Origin: Clostridia bacterium
GTDB taxonomy: Bacteria; Bacillota; Clostridia; TANB77; CAG-508
Length of the DNA: 64,000 nucleotides
Direction of reading: 5' to 3'
Assembly: GCA_017934475.1 (NCBI GenBank)
Contig: JAGBJN010000001.1
Location: 248,001 to 312,000, forward strand
The notes beneath the pieces were generated by a model that did no database searches, was not told where the DNA came from, and saw only the letters and a program-made list of their open reading frames with translations. Positions 1-8,705 of the stretch are shown piece after piece (the stretch's first letter is position 1; each line of letters begins with the position of its first letter). The translations under genes were made by a program, and so were the position numbers.

Positions 1-1300
1 GTTCAATTATATCTGTAATCTCATCTACAAATTCCAACTTTTGTTTTACTTCTAAAGAGTAAACTGCTTTTGTTGCTTCTTCATATGTAACTTCAAATGA
101 AGAATTTAATATTCCTTGAGTAGCACTTCCTTCATTAGTAAGTCCAACTCTTATTGTTTTTTCATCATCCACAGTTATTGATAAATCAGCAAATGATTGT
201 GTAGGAGTGTTGTTTTCTATTAGATTAATTTTAATATTATTAAAATTACCATCTACGTCAAAATTTTCTACTAATAGATTTCTTGTTACTCCTGTATCTG
301 TTTTAGTGCAAGTAACTGTGTATTTAGCTTTATTCTTTTCAATTAATTCTGTGGAAATTACATCTCCATCTGCCACATAAACTATAATGCTTATATCATT
401 TCCAACATAATTACTATTTTCAAGTTGTAATATAAATTGATCTATTTTTGAAGAAAGCATATTTACTTCAGTAAATTCTGTTCCTAGTCCTATGGCCTTA
501 GCTTTTGTTGTTAGTATATTCATAGAAATACTATCTTGTTTTAAAGCTTTTAGTAATTCAACTTCTAATCTTTTTAATTGATCATATGTTAAATTTAATC
601 TATATCCTGTTGTATTATATGTTACACTATCTTTTTTGTTAGTAATGTTACTTTCTTTAGTAAATGCAGTTGATGGAATATTATCTTTTAATATTTTTGA
701 ATAATACTCTAATAAGTGTTGCTTCTCTAATTCACTTAATTTAAATAAATTTTCATAGTTTTGTGTATATATTTCATCTGAAATATTTATTTCTTGCATT
801 CCTAATTTTTCTGTTAAAACATTTAAATCCTTGTTTTCTATTCCTATAAAAGCAGTTACAATGTCATCTGATTTAAGTGCATATATATTATTACTATTTG
901 CAAATTCCAAAGAAAATATTGAATTTTCCTTTGACTTTAGATCAGCTTTTGCATAAGATTTTTCTTCTATTGGATCTACTTTTGCATTATATTCTATTTT
1001 TGCATTATTCAAGTTTACAAAAGCTTTATTTATATTTTCACCTTCAGCACTAAATACAACTGTTCCATCTACAGTATATGGTTGTTGTTGTTTTAGTTTT
1101 GATACAGAAGACATTTGTAAGTTTTCAGTAAATTCAAAATCTTCAATTGATTTTCCTAAATATTTAAAAAATAATTCATCATTAGATTTAAATATGTCTG
1201 TTGTGAAAAACATAAATCCAAAGCATCCACCTGCAAGTAATAAAATGAAAACTATTAAAGCTATTAATATTATTAAACCTTTCTTTTTACCATAATACAT
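1..1300 (-). CDS. Membrane-anchored protein of unknown function (C-terminus outside window)
   Basis: I do not recognise this protein. 433 codons are visible and the frame is still open at base 1, so the C-terminus lies outside the window. The start is the ATG ending at 1300, preceded by a strong AGGAGG site. After the basic N-terminus MYYGKKKGL comes one hydrophobic segment (about residues 9-30, rich in I, L, V and ending GGCFGF). The rest is polar, rich in Ser, Thr, Asn and Lys, without cysteine pairs or a catalytic motif I can name, which fits a type II membrane protein with a large extracytoplasmic domain. It starts 32 bases behind the rlmB stop in the same direction, so both are probably cotranscribed. 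No in-frame CGG was seen. Confidence 0.75.
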   Translation of the reverse strand, partial: MYYGKKKGLIILIALIVFILLLAGGCFGFMFFTTDIFKSNDELFFKYLGKSIEDFEFTENLQMSSVSKLKQQQPYTVDGTVVFSAEGENINKAFVNLNNAKIEYNAKVDPIEEKSYAKADLKSKENSIFSLEFANSNNIYALKSDDIVTAFIGIENKDLNVLTEKLGMQEINISDEIYTQNYENLFKLSELEKQHLLEYYSKILKDNIPSTAFTKESNITNKKDSVTYNTTGYRLNLTYDQLKRLEVELLKALKQDSISMNILTTKAKAIGLGTEFTEVNMLSSKIDQFILQLENSNYVGNDISIIVYVADGDVISTELIEKNKAKYTVTCTKTDTGVTRNLLVENFDVDGNFNNIKINLIENNTPTQSFADLSITVDDEKTIRVGLTNEGSATQGILNSSFEVTYEEATKAVYSLEVKQKLEFVDEITDIIE

Positions 1301-1332
1301 TTTTATTTCCTCCTTTGTTTATTGGCTATTAA

Positions 1333-2106
1333 TTATTTATTCCTTTGTTTTACAGCTTCATACATTACAATTCCTGCTGATACAGAAGCATTTAAAGATG
1401 TTACTTTACCTTTCATAGGTATTTTAACTAAAAAATCACAATTTTCTTTAACTAGTCTACTCATTCCATATCCTTCGCTTCCTATTACTATTGCAATTGG
1501 ACCTGTTAAATCTTGATTATAATAATATGTTTTTGTTTCCATATCTGTTCCGCAAATCCATAATCCCTTTTCTTTTAAGTATTTAATTGTTTCATTTAAA
1601 TTATTTACTCTTGCAATTTTCATATGTTCAACTGCTCCTGCTGATACTTTTTCTACTGTAGCATTAACAGATGCAGAACCTCTTTTAGGTATTATAATTC
1701 CATGAACTCCTGCTGTTTCAGCTGTTCTAATAATAGAACCTAAATTGTGTACATCTTCTATTCCATCTAATATTACTACAAAACAATCTTCTTGTCTAGT
1801 ACTTGCTTCAAATAAAATATCATCAACATCAACATAATTAAATGGAGGTACAATTGCTATAACTCCTTGATGATTCTCTGTTTGAGACATTTGGTTCATT
1901 TTATTTTTATCAATTTCTGTTACTAATATTTTTTTATCTTTTGCCTTTGCAATTATTTTATATATTGATCCATGCTTTTCTCCAGATTGTATATATATTT
2001 TATTAATATCTCTATCTGTTTCTAAAAGTTCTAATACAGCATTTCTTCCTTCTACTTGATCATTAAAGTTTCCTTTTTGATTTTTTTCTAAATTTTCTTT
2101 CTTCAA
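1333..2106 (-). CDS. rlmB: 23S rRNA (guanosine-2'-O-)-methyltransferase RlmB, SpoU/TrmH family
   Basis: A SPOUT methyltransferase that would methylate the ribose of a conserved guanosine in 23S rRNA with SAM (G2251 in E. coli numbering). The 257 residues have the usual family size. The N-terminal substrate-binding domain (about 15-95) carries EGRNAVLELLE. The catalytic domain shows the three SpoU motifs: DGIEDVHNLGSIIRTAE (about 114-130), IVIGSEGYGMSR (about 206-217) and IPMKGKVTSLNASVSAG (about 229-245). The start is a TTG, with an AAGGTG ribosome site upstream. It is followed at 32 bases by the unknown membrane protein. Family membership is clear; the exact target base is inferred from family knowledge. 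Confidence 0.93.
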   Translation of the reverse strand: MKKENLEKNQKGNFNDQVEGRNAVLELLETDRDINKIYIQSGEKHGSIYKIIAKAKDKKILVTEIDKNKMNQMSQTENHQGVIAIVPPFNYVDVDDILFEASTRQEDCFVVILDGIEDVHNLGSIIRTAETAGVHGIIIPKRGSASVNATVEKVSAGAVEHMKIARVNNLNETIKYLKEKGLWICGTDMETKTYYYNQDLTGPIAIVIGSEGYGMSRLVKENCDFLVKIPMKGKVTSLNASVSAGIVMYEAVKQRNK

Positions 2107-2200
2107 TATTTTACACCTTCTATATCAAAATATTTGATTTTTTTATATTTTTATATTATAATATTATTTGTAACTTGTAAACTCAAATGAGGTATTTACT

Positions 2201-2434
2201 ATGTTTAAAAGATTAAAATTAAAATCCTTACGTATTCTGAAAAAATTTTATTCATCAAAAATTGATGAATATGAATCCAAAATTTACGGGATTCGCACAT
2301 TTTCAGAATTAGTTGGAATGGATTTCGAATATAAGTCCAAAAAACTTATGACTTACGAAAACTATCTCCAACATTATCAAGACAAATATTATATTGTTTC
2401 TCAAAAAATCAAGAAAATAAAACGGCGCAAGTAA
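2201..2434 (+). CDS. Small basic hypothetical protein, foreign-looking codon use
   Basis: A 77-residue, lysine-rich protein of unknown function, alone on the plus strand between rlmB and lepA. It has a basic N-terminus (FKRLKLKSLRILKK) and a KIKKIKRRK tail, no membrane segment and no motif I recognise. Reasons to believe it: open frame, a GAGG site 8 bases before the ATG, and an intrinsic terminator starting at its stop codon. Its codons include CGT, CGC and CGG, unlike the AGA-dominated neighbours, suggesting transfer. It has one in-frame CGG, three codons before the stop (codon 75). It could alternatively be a short regulatory transcript with a chance ORF. Confidence 0.5.
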   Translation: MFKRLKLKSLRILKKFYSSKIDEYESKIYGIRTFSELVGMDFEYKSKKLMTYENYLQHYQDKYYIVSQKIKKIKRRK

Positions 2435-2457
2435 AACAGCGTCGTTTTACTTTTTTA
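2431..2457 (+). terminator. Rho-independent terminator after the 77-residue gene
   Basis: GTAAAAC and GTTTTAC form a 7-bp stem around AGCGTC, followed by six T. It overlaps the stop codon of the small plus-strand gene and lies just beyond the lepA stop. Confidence 0.75.
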
Positions 2458-4266
2458 TTCATCATCTAATTTTAATACACTTAAAAATGCTTCTTGTGGT
2501 ATTTCAACGTTACCTATTTGTCTCATCTTTTTCTTACCTCTTTTCTGCTTTTCAAGTAATTTTTTCTTTCTTGTAATATCTCCACCATAACATTTAGCAA
2601 GTACATCTTTTCTCATTGCAGATATAGTTTCTCTTGCAATTATTTTTCCACCTATAACTGCTTGAATTGGTATTGCAAATAATTGTCTTGGTATTGCACC
2701 TTTTAATTTTTCTATCATTTTTCTTCCACGTTCATAACTTGAATCTTTATGAACTATAAAAGATAATGCATCTACACCTTCTCCATTAACCCAGATATCC
2801 AGTTTTACAAGTTCAGATCTTCTGTAATCTTTAAGTTCATAGTCAAAAGATGCATAACCTTTTGTTCTTGATTTTAAATTATCAAAGAAATCATATATTA
2901 TTTCATTAAGTGGTAATTCATATATTAGCGTTACTCTATTTTCGTCTAAATATTTCATATCTATATAAATACCACGTCTATTTTGGCAGATTTCCATTAT
3001 GTTTCCAACAAATTCTTTAGGAGTAAGAATCTCTGCTGAAACAAATGGTTCTTCCATATATGATATTTCATTAGGTGCAGGTAAATCTGCAGGGTTATAT
3101 AATTCAATCATTGTTCCATCTGTTTTATATACTTTATAAATAACAGATGGTGAAGTTGTAATAAGACTTAAATCAAATTCTCTTTCAAGTCTTTCTTCTA
3201 TTATTTCTAAATGAAGTAATCCTAAAAATCCACATCTAAATCCAAATCCTAATGCATTTGACGTTTCTGGTTCGTATTCAAGTGCAGCATCATTTAATTT
3301 TAATTTTTCAAGTGCAACTTTTAAATTTTCATAGTCACTTCCATCCATTGGATATAGACCACAATATACCATCGGATTTACCCTTTTATATCCTGGAAGT
3401 GGTTCAGATGCTGGAGCATCTTTTAATGTAATTGTATCTCCAACCCTAATGTCTGATAAATTCTTTATACTTGCTGCTATATATCCAACTTCTCCCGCTT
3501 CTAAGCAATCACATGGTTCATAAGTTCCAGGTTCAAAATGACCTACTTCTGTAACTACAAATGTTTTCTTAGCAGCCATAAGCTGAATTTCATCACCAAT
3601 TTTTACTTTTCCATTTTTTATTCTAACATATGCTATTGCACCTTTATAATCATTATATAAAGAATCAAAAATAAGAGCTTGTAAAGGAGCATTTTCATCT
3701 CCTGTAGGTGCAGGCAAATCAGTAACTATTCTTTCTAATACTTCCTCTACATTTAATCCTGATTTTGCAGAGATACAAGGTGCATCTTGCGCAGGTATTC
3801 CAATTATATCTTCGATTTCTTTTTTTACTTCATCTGGCCTTGCATTTGGTAAATCTATTTTGTTTATTACAGGTAATATTTCAAGATCATTATCTAATGC
3901 TAAATAAACATTTGCAAGCGTTTGTGCTTCAACTCCTTGGCTTGAATCTACGACTAAAATTGCCCCATCACATGCAGCAAGGCTCCTAGAAACTTCATAG
4001 TTAAAATCGACATGTCCAGGTGTATCTATTAAATTTAGTTCATACTCTACACCATCTTTAGCCTTATATTTCATTCTAACTGCTTGAGATTTTATTGTAA
4101 TTCCTCTTTCACGTTCAATATCCATATTGTCTAATATTTGTTCTTCCATTTCTCTTTTTGAAAGAACTCCTGTCATCTCAATTAATCTATCTGCCAATGT
4201 TGATTTTCCATGATCTATATGTGCAATTATACTAAAATTTCTAATGTATTTCTTTTTGTCTTCCAC
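2455..4266 (-). CDS. lepA: Elongation factor 4 (LepA), back-translocating GTPase
   Basis: A ribosome-bound translational GTPase that remodels stalled or mistranslocated ribosomes. The G1 motif [14 protein letters not shown], the G2/switch region [15 protein letters not shown]3 DTPGHVDF and G4 NKIDLPNA are all present, as is the LepA-specific C-terminal domain with [19 protein letters not shown] place the start at a GTG (position 4266) preceded by GGGAG at 7-8 bases, giving 603 residues, close to the usual ~600; the frame stays open 20 codons upstream but that extension ([12 protein letters not shown]...) is not family-like. It is followed on the minus strand by the 2201 gene region on the opposite strand, so it appears to be transcribed alone. 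Confidence 0.96.
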   Translation of the reverse strand: MEDKKKYIRNFSIIAHIDHGKSTLADRLIEMTGVLSKREMEEQILDNMDIERERGITIKSQAVRMKYKAKDGVEYELNLIDTPGHVDFNYEVSRSLAACDGAILVVDSSQGVEAQTLANVYLALDNDLEILPVINKIDLPNARPDEVKKEIEDIIGIPAQDAPCISAKSGLNVEEVLERIVTDLPAPTGDENAPLQALIFDSLYNDYKGAIAYVRIKNGKVKIGDEIQLMAAKKTFVVTEVGHFEPGTYEPCDCLEAGEVGYIAASIKNLSDIRVGDTITLKDAPASEPLPGYKRVNPMVYCGLYPMDGSDYENLKVALEKLKLNDAALEYEPETSNALGFGFRCGFLGLLHLEIIEERLEREFDLSLITTSPSVIYKVYKTDGTMIELYNPADLPAPNEISYMEEPFVSAEILTPKEFVGNIMEICQNRRGIYIDMKYLDENRVTLIYELPLNEIIYDFFDNLKSRTKGYASFDYELKDYRRSELVKLDIWVNGEGVDALSFIVHKDSSYERGRKMIEKLKGAIPRQLFAIPIQAVIGGKIIARETISAMRKDVLAKCYGGDITRKKKLLEKQKRGKKKMRQIGNVEIPQEAFLSVLKLDDE

Positions 4267-4426
4267 TTTACTCTCCCATCTAAAATTAATTAAAAGTATT
4301 TTATCATAATGAAATTTTAAAAGCAATAAAAAAAGCCCTAAAAATTAGCGACTTTTTATATTTTTTATTATTATATTAATTTTTTAATTTTTATTTGTAC
4401 TAATAATTCAATTTAAATTTTAATTA

Positions 4427-4825
4427 TTAATTTGTTATAAAAAACATTACATTATATCCAATAAATAGTAATCCTATTATAATATGAATTATAAAATCAA
4501 TTTTTACTAAATTAATATTGTTATATTTCTTTATCAGAACAACAATCCTAAATACTAATTCTAAAAAAATAGTTATCATCATAGCTCCAAATGGGTGTAA
4601 TAAATAACTAGGGGTTGTTATCGCTTGAGGTAACCCTGCAATATATCTTGTTCCTCCACATAAAGGGCATGGCTTTCCTGTCATTACAAGATATGGGCAT
4701 AATCCAAACTGAGGAATAATATTCTGTATTAGTTTAGTAATTAAAGGAAAAAGAATTACAAAAACAGCGAGAAATAGAAAAACTATACTTACTGCCTTGT
4801 AATTCTTTTGTATTAATTTTATCAT
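4427..4825 (-). CDS. DUF2752 family membrane protein
   Basis: A 132-residue membrane protein with the DUF2752 signature CPLCGGTRY (about residues 53-61). There are three probable membrane segments, at about 13-35, 70-95 and 105-130. The family function is not established; the CxxC motif next to the membrane suggests metal or redox chemistry, but that is inference. It starts only 2 bases after the stop of the DUF4190-like gene, so the two form a translationally coupled pair of small membrane proteins. Confidence 0.8.
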   Translation of the reverse strand: MIKLIQKNYKAVSIVFLFLAVFVILFPLITKLIQNIIPQFGLCPYLVMTGKPCPLCGGTRYIAGLPQAITTPSYLLHPFGAMMITIFLELVFRIVVLIKKYNNINLVKIDFIIHIIIGLLFIGYNVMFFITN

Positions 4826-4827
4826 CT

Positions 4828-5133
4828 TTATTTATAACGATATGATGAAGATGAACGATAGCTTGAAGATGATGTTGATGCTTCATCAAGTGCAGCTACA
4901 CCTATAATAAGTGTGAAAACTAAAACAACTACAGTTATAATTGCAGCTATTGCTGATGTAATGATTCCTGCTACTCCAAGACCTATTTTGTCACCATTCT
5001 TTTTACCTTTTACTACTGCTACTATACCTAATATTAATCCTATTAAAGCTGTGATTCCTGAAATCCAGCATCCACATGGTATAAAAGCTAATATAATTGA
5101 TATTATACCTAAAACTAATGCAGCAACTCCCAT
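4828..5133 (-). CDS. DUF4190-like small membrane protein with Ser/Tyr-rich tail
   Basis: A 101-residue protein with two or three hydrophobic segments (MGVAALVLGIISIIL, ISGITALIGLILGIVAVV and a third after GLGVAGIITS), the repeated small-residue pattern typical of DUF4190 proteins. The C-terminal tail is low complexity, with SSSSYRSSSSYRYK. I chose the ATG at 5133 over an in-frame TTG two codons upstream because the GGGGG ribosome site is correctly spaced only for the ATG. It is the first gene of a pair with the DUF2752 gene. Function unknown. Confidence 0.75.
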   Translation of the reverse strand: MGVAALVLGIISIILAFIPCGCWISGITALIGLILGIVAVVKGKKNGDKIGLGVAGIITSAIAAIITVVVLVFTLIIGVAALDEASTSSSSYRSSSSYRYK

Positions 5134-5207
5134 TTTCAATTCCCCCTTTGTTTAATATAATCTACATTATAATATATTTTGTATTCTTTTGTCAATAATT
5201 GTATATT

Positions 5208-6005
5208 TTATTTTTCTATTTCTATTACAAATCTTCCACTTCTTGTATTTCCAACAACTTCTTTTATTTCAAATCTTCCTTTTCCTCTAATTGTAATTCT
5301 ATCATTTTCTTTTATTTCCTTTGTCTTCTTTAATATATTTTCGTAATTAACAAATACTCTTTCTTCTTCAATTATTTGTTCTGCTTTACTTCTAGAACAA
5401 TGAGCCAGTTCAGCTACAATATTATCCAATCTCATAGACGATACTGTTATTTTTATTATTTCTTTTTTCTCAACGACTTTTTTGATTTTATCTAAATCTA
5501 TTCTTTCTATCTTTGATTTTTGAAATCTTGTTAGTTCTTGTAAATTTGTTAATAAAAATTTTTCTATTTCTCTTTGTACTATTAAATCAGCACCTTCTGA
5601 ATCTACTAATATATCTCCTATTTTTTCTCTTTTTATCCCTAACTTTATTAGTCCACCTAAATATCTTTGATGATTGTATTGTTCTTTTAATTCATTTGGT
5701 AAAGTTATTCTAATAATACTAATATATTCATCAAAACTAATTTTACTACTCTTTATTAATTCTTCAAATTTATCTGGATAAAAAACAAATACTTTTCTTT
5801 CAGGATTTTCATATGCTCCATATAAAATATAACTATCTATTCTTTGAATTCTTAAAAATTTTTCAATTAAATTCTGTTTTCCTAAATCATAAAAATCAGT
5901 AATTTGAATAGTATTTCTTTTCGCACAAAAATTAATCTTATCAATTATTTTAGATAAGATTAATTTTTCTTCTTGATTATATTTGTTTAATAACTCTCTA
6001 TCCAT
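5208..6005 (-). CDS. ylmH: YlmH-type RNA-binding protein with C-terminal S4 domain
   Basis: The C-terminal third (about 183-250) is an S4 RNA-binding domain: SSMRLDNIVAELAHCSRSKA, then VFVNYE and ENDRITIRGKGRF. The N-terminal region (about 1-170) matches the YlmH layout, including LGGLIKLGIKREKIGDI and SEGADLIV. YlmH proteins bind rRNA or stalled 50S peptidyl-tRNA complexes and assist ribosome rescue; in other Firmicutes the gene sits in the division cluster, but here it lies 9 bases downstream of dxs, so it is cotranscribed with isoprenoid synthesis. Length (265) is normal. The start has an AAGGAAAA ribosome site. Confidence 0.85.
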   Translation of the reverse strand: MDRELLNKYNQEEKLILSKIIDKINFCAKRNTIQITDFYDLGKQNLIEKFLRIQRIDSYILYGAYENPERKVFVFYPDKFEELIKSSKISFDEYISIIRITLPNELKEQYNHQRYLGGLIKLGIKREKIGDILVDSEGADLIVQREIEKFLLTNLQELTRFQKSKIERIDLDKIKKVVEKKEIIKITVSSMRLDNIVAELAHCSRSKAEQIIEEERVFVNYENILKKTKEIKENDRITIRGKGRFEIKEVVGNTRSGRFVIEIEK

Positions 6006-6014
6006 AAATTTTCC

Positions 6015-7880
6015 TTAAAAAAGTTTCTTTACTTCTTCTACAATACTTTCTTTATCTAATTTGTATAACTTTTCTAATTCGCCAACACTTCCATGTTTTA
6101 TGAATTCATCAGGATATCCAAATGCAAGTATTTTTACTTCTTTATCAAATTGTTTTTTAGCAATTAATTCTTGAACATTTGATGCAAGTCCACCTTTAAC
6201 AATATTATCTTCTATCGTTATTATTTTATTTGTTTTTTCTATTGACTTACTTATTGCTTCTTCATCAAAAGGTTTTAAAAATCTCGCATTTATAATTTCA
6301 GCCTCAATATTTTCCTTTTGTAGTTCTTCCTTTACTTCCATTGCTCTTGCTACCATTTTACCTATAGCAAGAATTGTAATATCTTTTCCTTCACAAATTG
6401 TTTCAGATTTTCCTTCTTTTATTTCCTCATTTATACCAAATTCTCTTTCTTCTGCTCCTCTAGGATATCTTATTACAACTGGTTTATTTAGTGTAACCGC
6501 ATATTCTAACATATCTTGTAATTCCTTAAAATCCTTAGGTGCCATAATTGTTAAATTTGGTACTATATTAAAGAATGATAAATCTAAAATACCTTGATGT
6601 GTTTCTCCATCATTTCCAACTATACCTGCTCTATCTACACACATTACAACAGGTAAATTTTGAATACATACATCATGGATTACTTGGTCATACGCTCTTT
6701 GATAGAATGATGAATAAATTGGTACAACAGGTATAAATCCTTCTTTTGCCATTCCTGCTGCCATACAAATAGCATGTTGTTCTGCAATACCTACATCAAA
6801 AAATCTTTTTGGAAACTCTTTTCTAAATTTTGTAAGTCCTGTTCCATCTGTCATTGCAGCAGTAATCGCAACAATTTTTCCATTATTTTTAGCAAGTTCT
6901 ACTAATTTATCACCAAATACTGCAGAGTAATCTTTACTATTTTTTGATATTTTTTCTCCTGTTTCAATATTAAACTTTCCTGTAGAATGATATTTATCAG
7001 GATTTTCTTCTGCTGGTTTATATCCTTTTCCTTTTTTAGTTATTATATGAACAACAACTGGTTCCTTTTCTTTTTTTGCAAGTTCTAATATCCATTCTAC
7101 TCTTTCTATATCATGACCATCTACAGGTCCTAAGTATTTAAATCCTAGATCTTCAAAAAACATATTTGGAATTACAAGCTGTTTTAAGCTATATTTAATA
7201 CGTCTCGCAGACTTAATAATAGGCATACCTATTCCCGGTGTCTTTTCTAATATTTTTCTAAAAAAATTATTTGATTTTTTATAAAACTTTTTAGTTCTTA
7301 TTTTTACTAAAAATCTTGAAATACCTCCAACATTTTTTGAAATGCTCATTTCATTATCATTTAAAATTACAATTAATCTGGTTTTACTACTTCCTGCATC
7401 ATCTAGTGCTTCAAGAGCCATTCCACCTGTTAGGGCACCATCTCCAATAATAGCTATAACATCATTTTCTTCATTCTTTATGTCTCTTGCTCTTGCCATT
7501 CCAAGTGCAGCAGAAATAGAAGTACTACTATGTCCTGTATTAAAACAATCATATTCTGATTCTTTTGATTTTGGAAATCCTGCAATACCATCTAATTGTC
7601 TTAAAGTATCAAAATCATTTGCTCTACCTGTTAAAAGCTTATGTACGTAAGTTTGATGTCCTACATCCCATACAATTTTGTCTTCAGGCATATCAAATAT
7701 ACTATGTAATGCTATTGTAAGTTCAACAACACCTAAATTAGAAGCTAAATGTCCCCCATTTTTTGATACAACATCTATAATTTTATTTCTTATTTCTTCC
7801 GCTAATTTTTCTTTTTCATCATAACTTAATACTTTTAAATCTTGTGGAGTATTTATTTTAGCTAATATACTCTCCTCCAT
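6015..7880 (-). CDS. dxs: 1-deoxy-D-xylulose-5-phosphate synthase
   Basis: A thiamine-diphosphate enzyme condensing pyruvate and glyceraldehyde 3-phosphate to 1-deoxy-D-xylulose 5-phosphate, the first step of the MEP isoprenoid pathway. The 621 residues match the family. Visible motifs are the ThDP site GDGALTGGMALEALDDAG (about 146-163), the early SGHPL-equivalent region GHLASNLGVVELTIALH, the catalytic-core HSTGKFN, and the transketolase pyrimidine domain with GIAEQHAICMAAGMAKEGF and DRAGIVGNDGETHQG. It has a clear AAGGAGATG site. It is preceded by the polyprenol-kinase-like gene (18-base gap) and followed by ylmH, so all three are probably one transcript. Confidence 0.96.
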   Translation of the reverse strand: MEESILAKINTPQDLKVLSYDEKEKLAEEIRNKIIDVVSKNGGHLASNLGVVELTIALHSIFDMPEDKIVWDVGHQTYVHKLLTGRANDFDTLRQLDGIAGFPKSKESEYDCFNTGHSSTSISAALGMARARDIKNEENDVIAIIGDGALTGGMALEALDDAGSSKTRLIVILNDNEMSISKNVGGISRFLVKIRTKKFYKKSNNFFRKILEKTPGIGMPIIKSARRIKYSLKQLVIPNMFFEDLGFKYLGPVDGHDIERVEWILELAKKEKEPVVVHIITKKGKGYKPAEENPDKYHSTGKFNIETGEKISKNSKDYSAVFGDKLVELAKNNGKIVAITAAMTDGTGLTKFRKEFPKRFFDVGIAEQHAICMAAGMAKEGFIPVVPIYSSFYQRAYDQVIHDVCIQNLPVVMCVDRAGIVGNDGETHQGILDLSFFNIVPNLTIMAPKDFKELQDMLEYAVTLNKPVVIRYPRGAEEREFGINEEIKEGKSETICEGKDITILAIGKMVARAMEVKEELQKENIEAEIINARFLKPFDEEAISKSIEKTNKIITIEDNIVKGGLASNVQELIAKKQFDKEVKILAFGYPDEFIKHGSVGELEKLYKLDKESIVEEVKKLF

Positions 7881-7898
7881 TTTGATCTACATCTCCTT

Positions 7899-8549
7899 TT
7901 AAACCATAACTGTTAATAACAAACATGCATAAACAGGTACTATTAAATTATCTGTTCCTTTTGTTCCAATTGCTTCTAATACTGATACACTAACTGCAAG
8001 TAAAATTGATTTTAAAAACCACATAGGTGCTTGTATACTTGCTAAAAATATTGCTACTATTAGAAAACTAATAAAGAACATTGTTGCTGACCCTGCAATA
8101 GTTTTCTTGGATTTTCCAATTTTATATGGCATACTTTTTACATTTCTACCTATTATCGCTGCAAATCCGTCTCCATATCCTAATATTAGAATTGCGCATA
8201 ATCCTATTTCTGGTCTATTTATTATTCCAAATGTAATAATTGCTATTATTAATAATGATAGTGCATAATAAACTGTACCAAATCCGTCTTTATCTTTCTC
8301 ATCTCTTTCCATTACTGAAATTAAATTTTTCTTACAAGATATGTAGTTTATTATAACAAAACTAAGTGGAGCAATACATGCCCATATTACATTATCAAAA
8401 AATATCATTGCTATTATCCACCAATTTGATAGCATAATGTGGATAAACTTTCTACTTGCTTCTTTGCTTTTCTTTTCAAATATTTTAGCAAATACAATAA
8501 TTATTGCAATAAAAACATATGATACAATAAGACCTATAATATTATTCAT
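7899..8549 (-). CDS. Polyprenol/phytol kinase-like (SEC59/dolichol-kinase type) membrane protein
   Basis: A 216-residue integral membrane protein with about seven hydrophobic segments. The family signature is RKFIHIMLSNWW near the N-terminus and LGYGDGFAAIIGRNVKS in the middle, as in CTP-dependent dolichol, phytol and diacylglycerol kinases related to phosphatidate cytidylyltransferases. Position upstream of dxs suggests a role in isoprenoid alcohol phosphorylation or salvage, which is inference. I chose the ATG at 8549 because AAGGAG lies 7 bases before it; the longer frame (13 codons more) has no ribosome site. Confidence 0.75.
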   Translation of the reverse strand: MNNIIGLIVSYVFIAIIIVFAKIFEKKSKEASRKFIHIMLSNWWIIAMIFFDNVIWACIAPLSFVIINYISCKKNLISVMERDEKDKDGFGTVYYALSLLIIAIITFGIINRPEIGLCAILILGYGDGFAAIIGRNVKSMPYKIGKSKKTIAGSATMFFISFLIVAIFLASIQAPMWFLKSILLAVSVSVLEAIGTKGTDNLIVPVYACLLLTVMV

Positions 8550-8644
8550 AATTAACTCCTTTAAATATGTTAAGTAATATATTAACATATTTTTTTTCTT
8601 TTTTCTACATTATATTACAATTTTATTTCTTTTTTGTTAAATTG

Positions 8645-8673
8645 TTGAAATAGAATCACTTTTATGTTATAAT
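8645..8673 (+). promoter_or_regulatory. Sigma-A promoter for the vWA surface protein
   Basis: TTGAAA and TATAAT separated by exactly 17 bases, 32 bases before the ATG of the plus-strand surface protein. Confidence 0.8.
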
Positions 8674-8705
8674 TTATAGGAAATTTATGTAAAGGAGAAA
8701 CAATT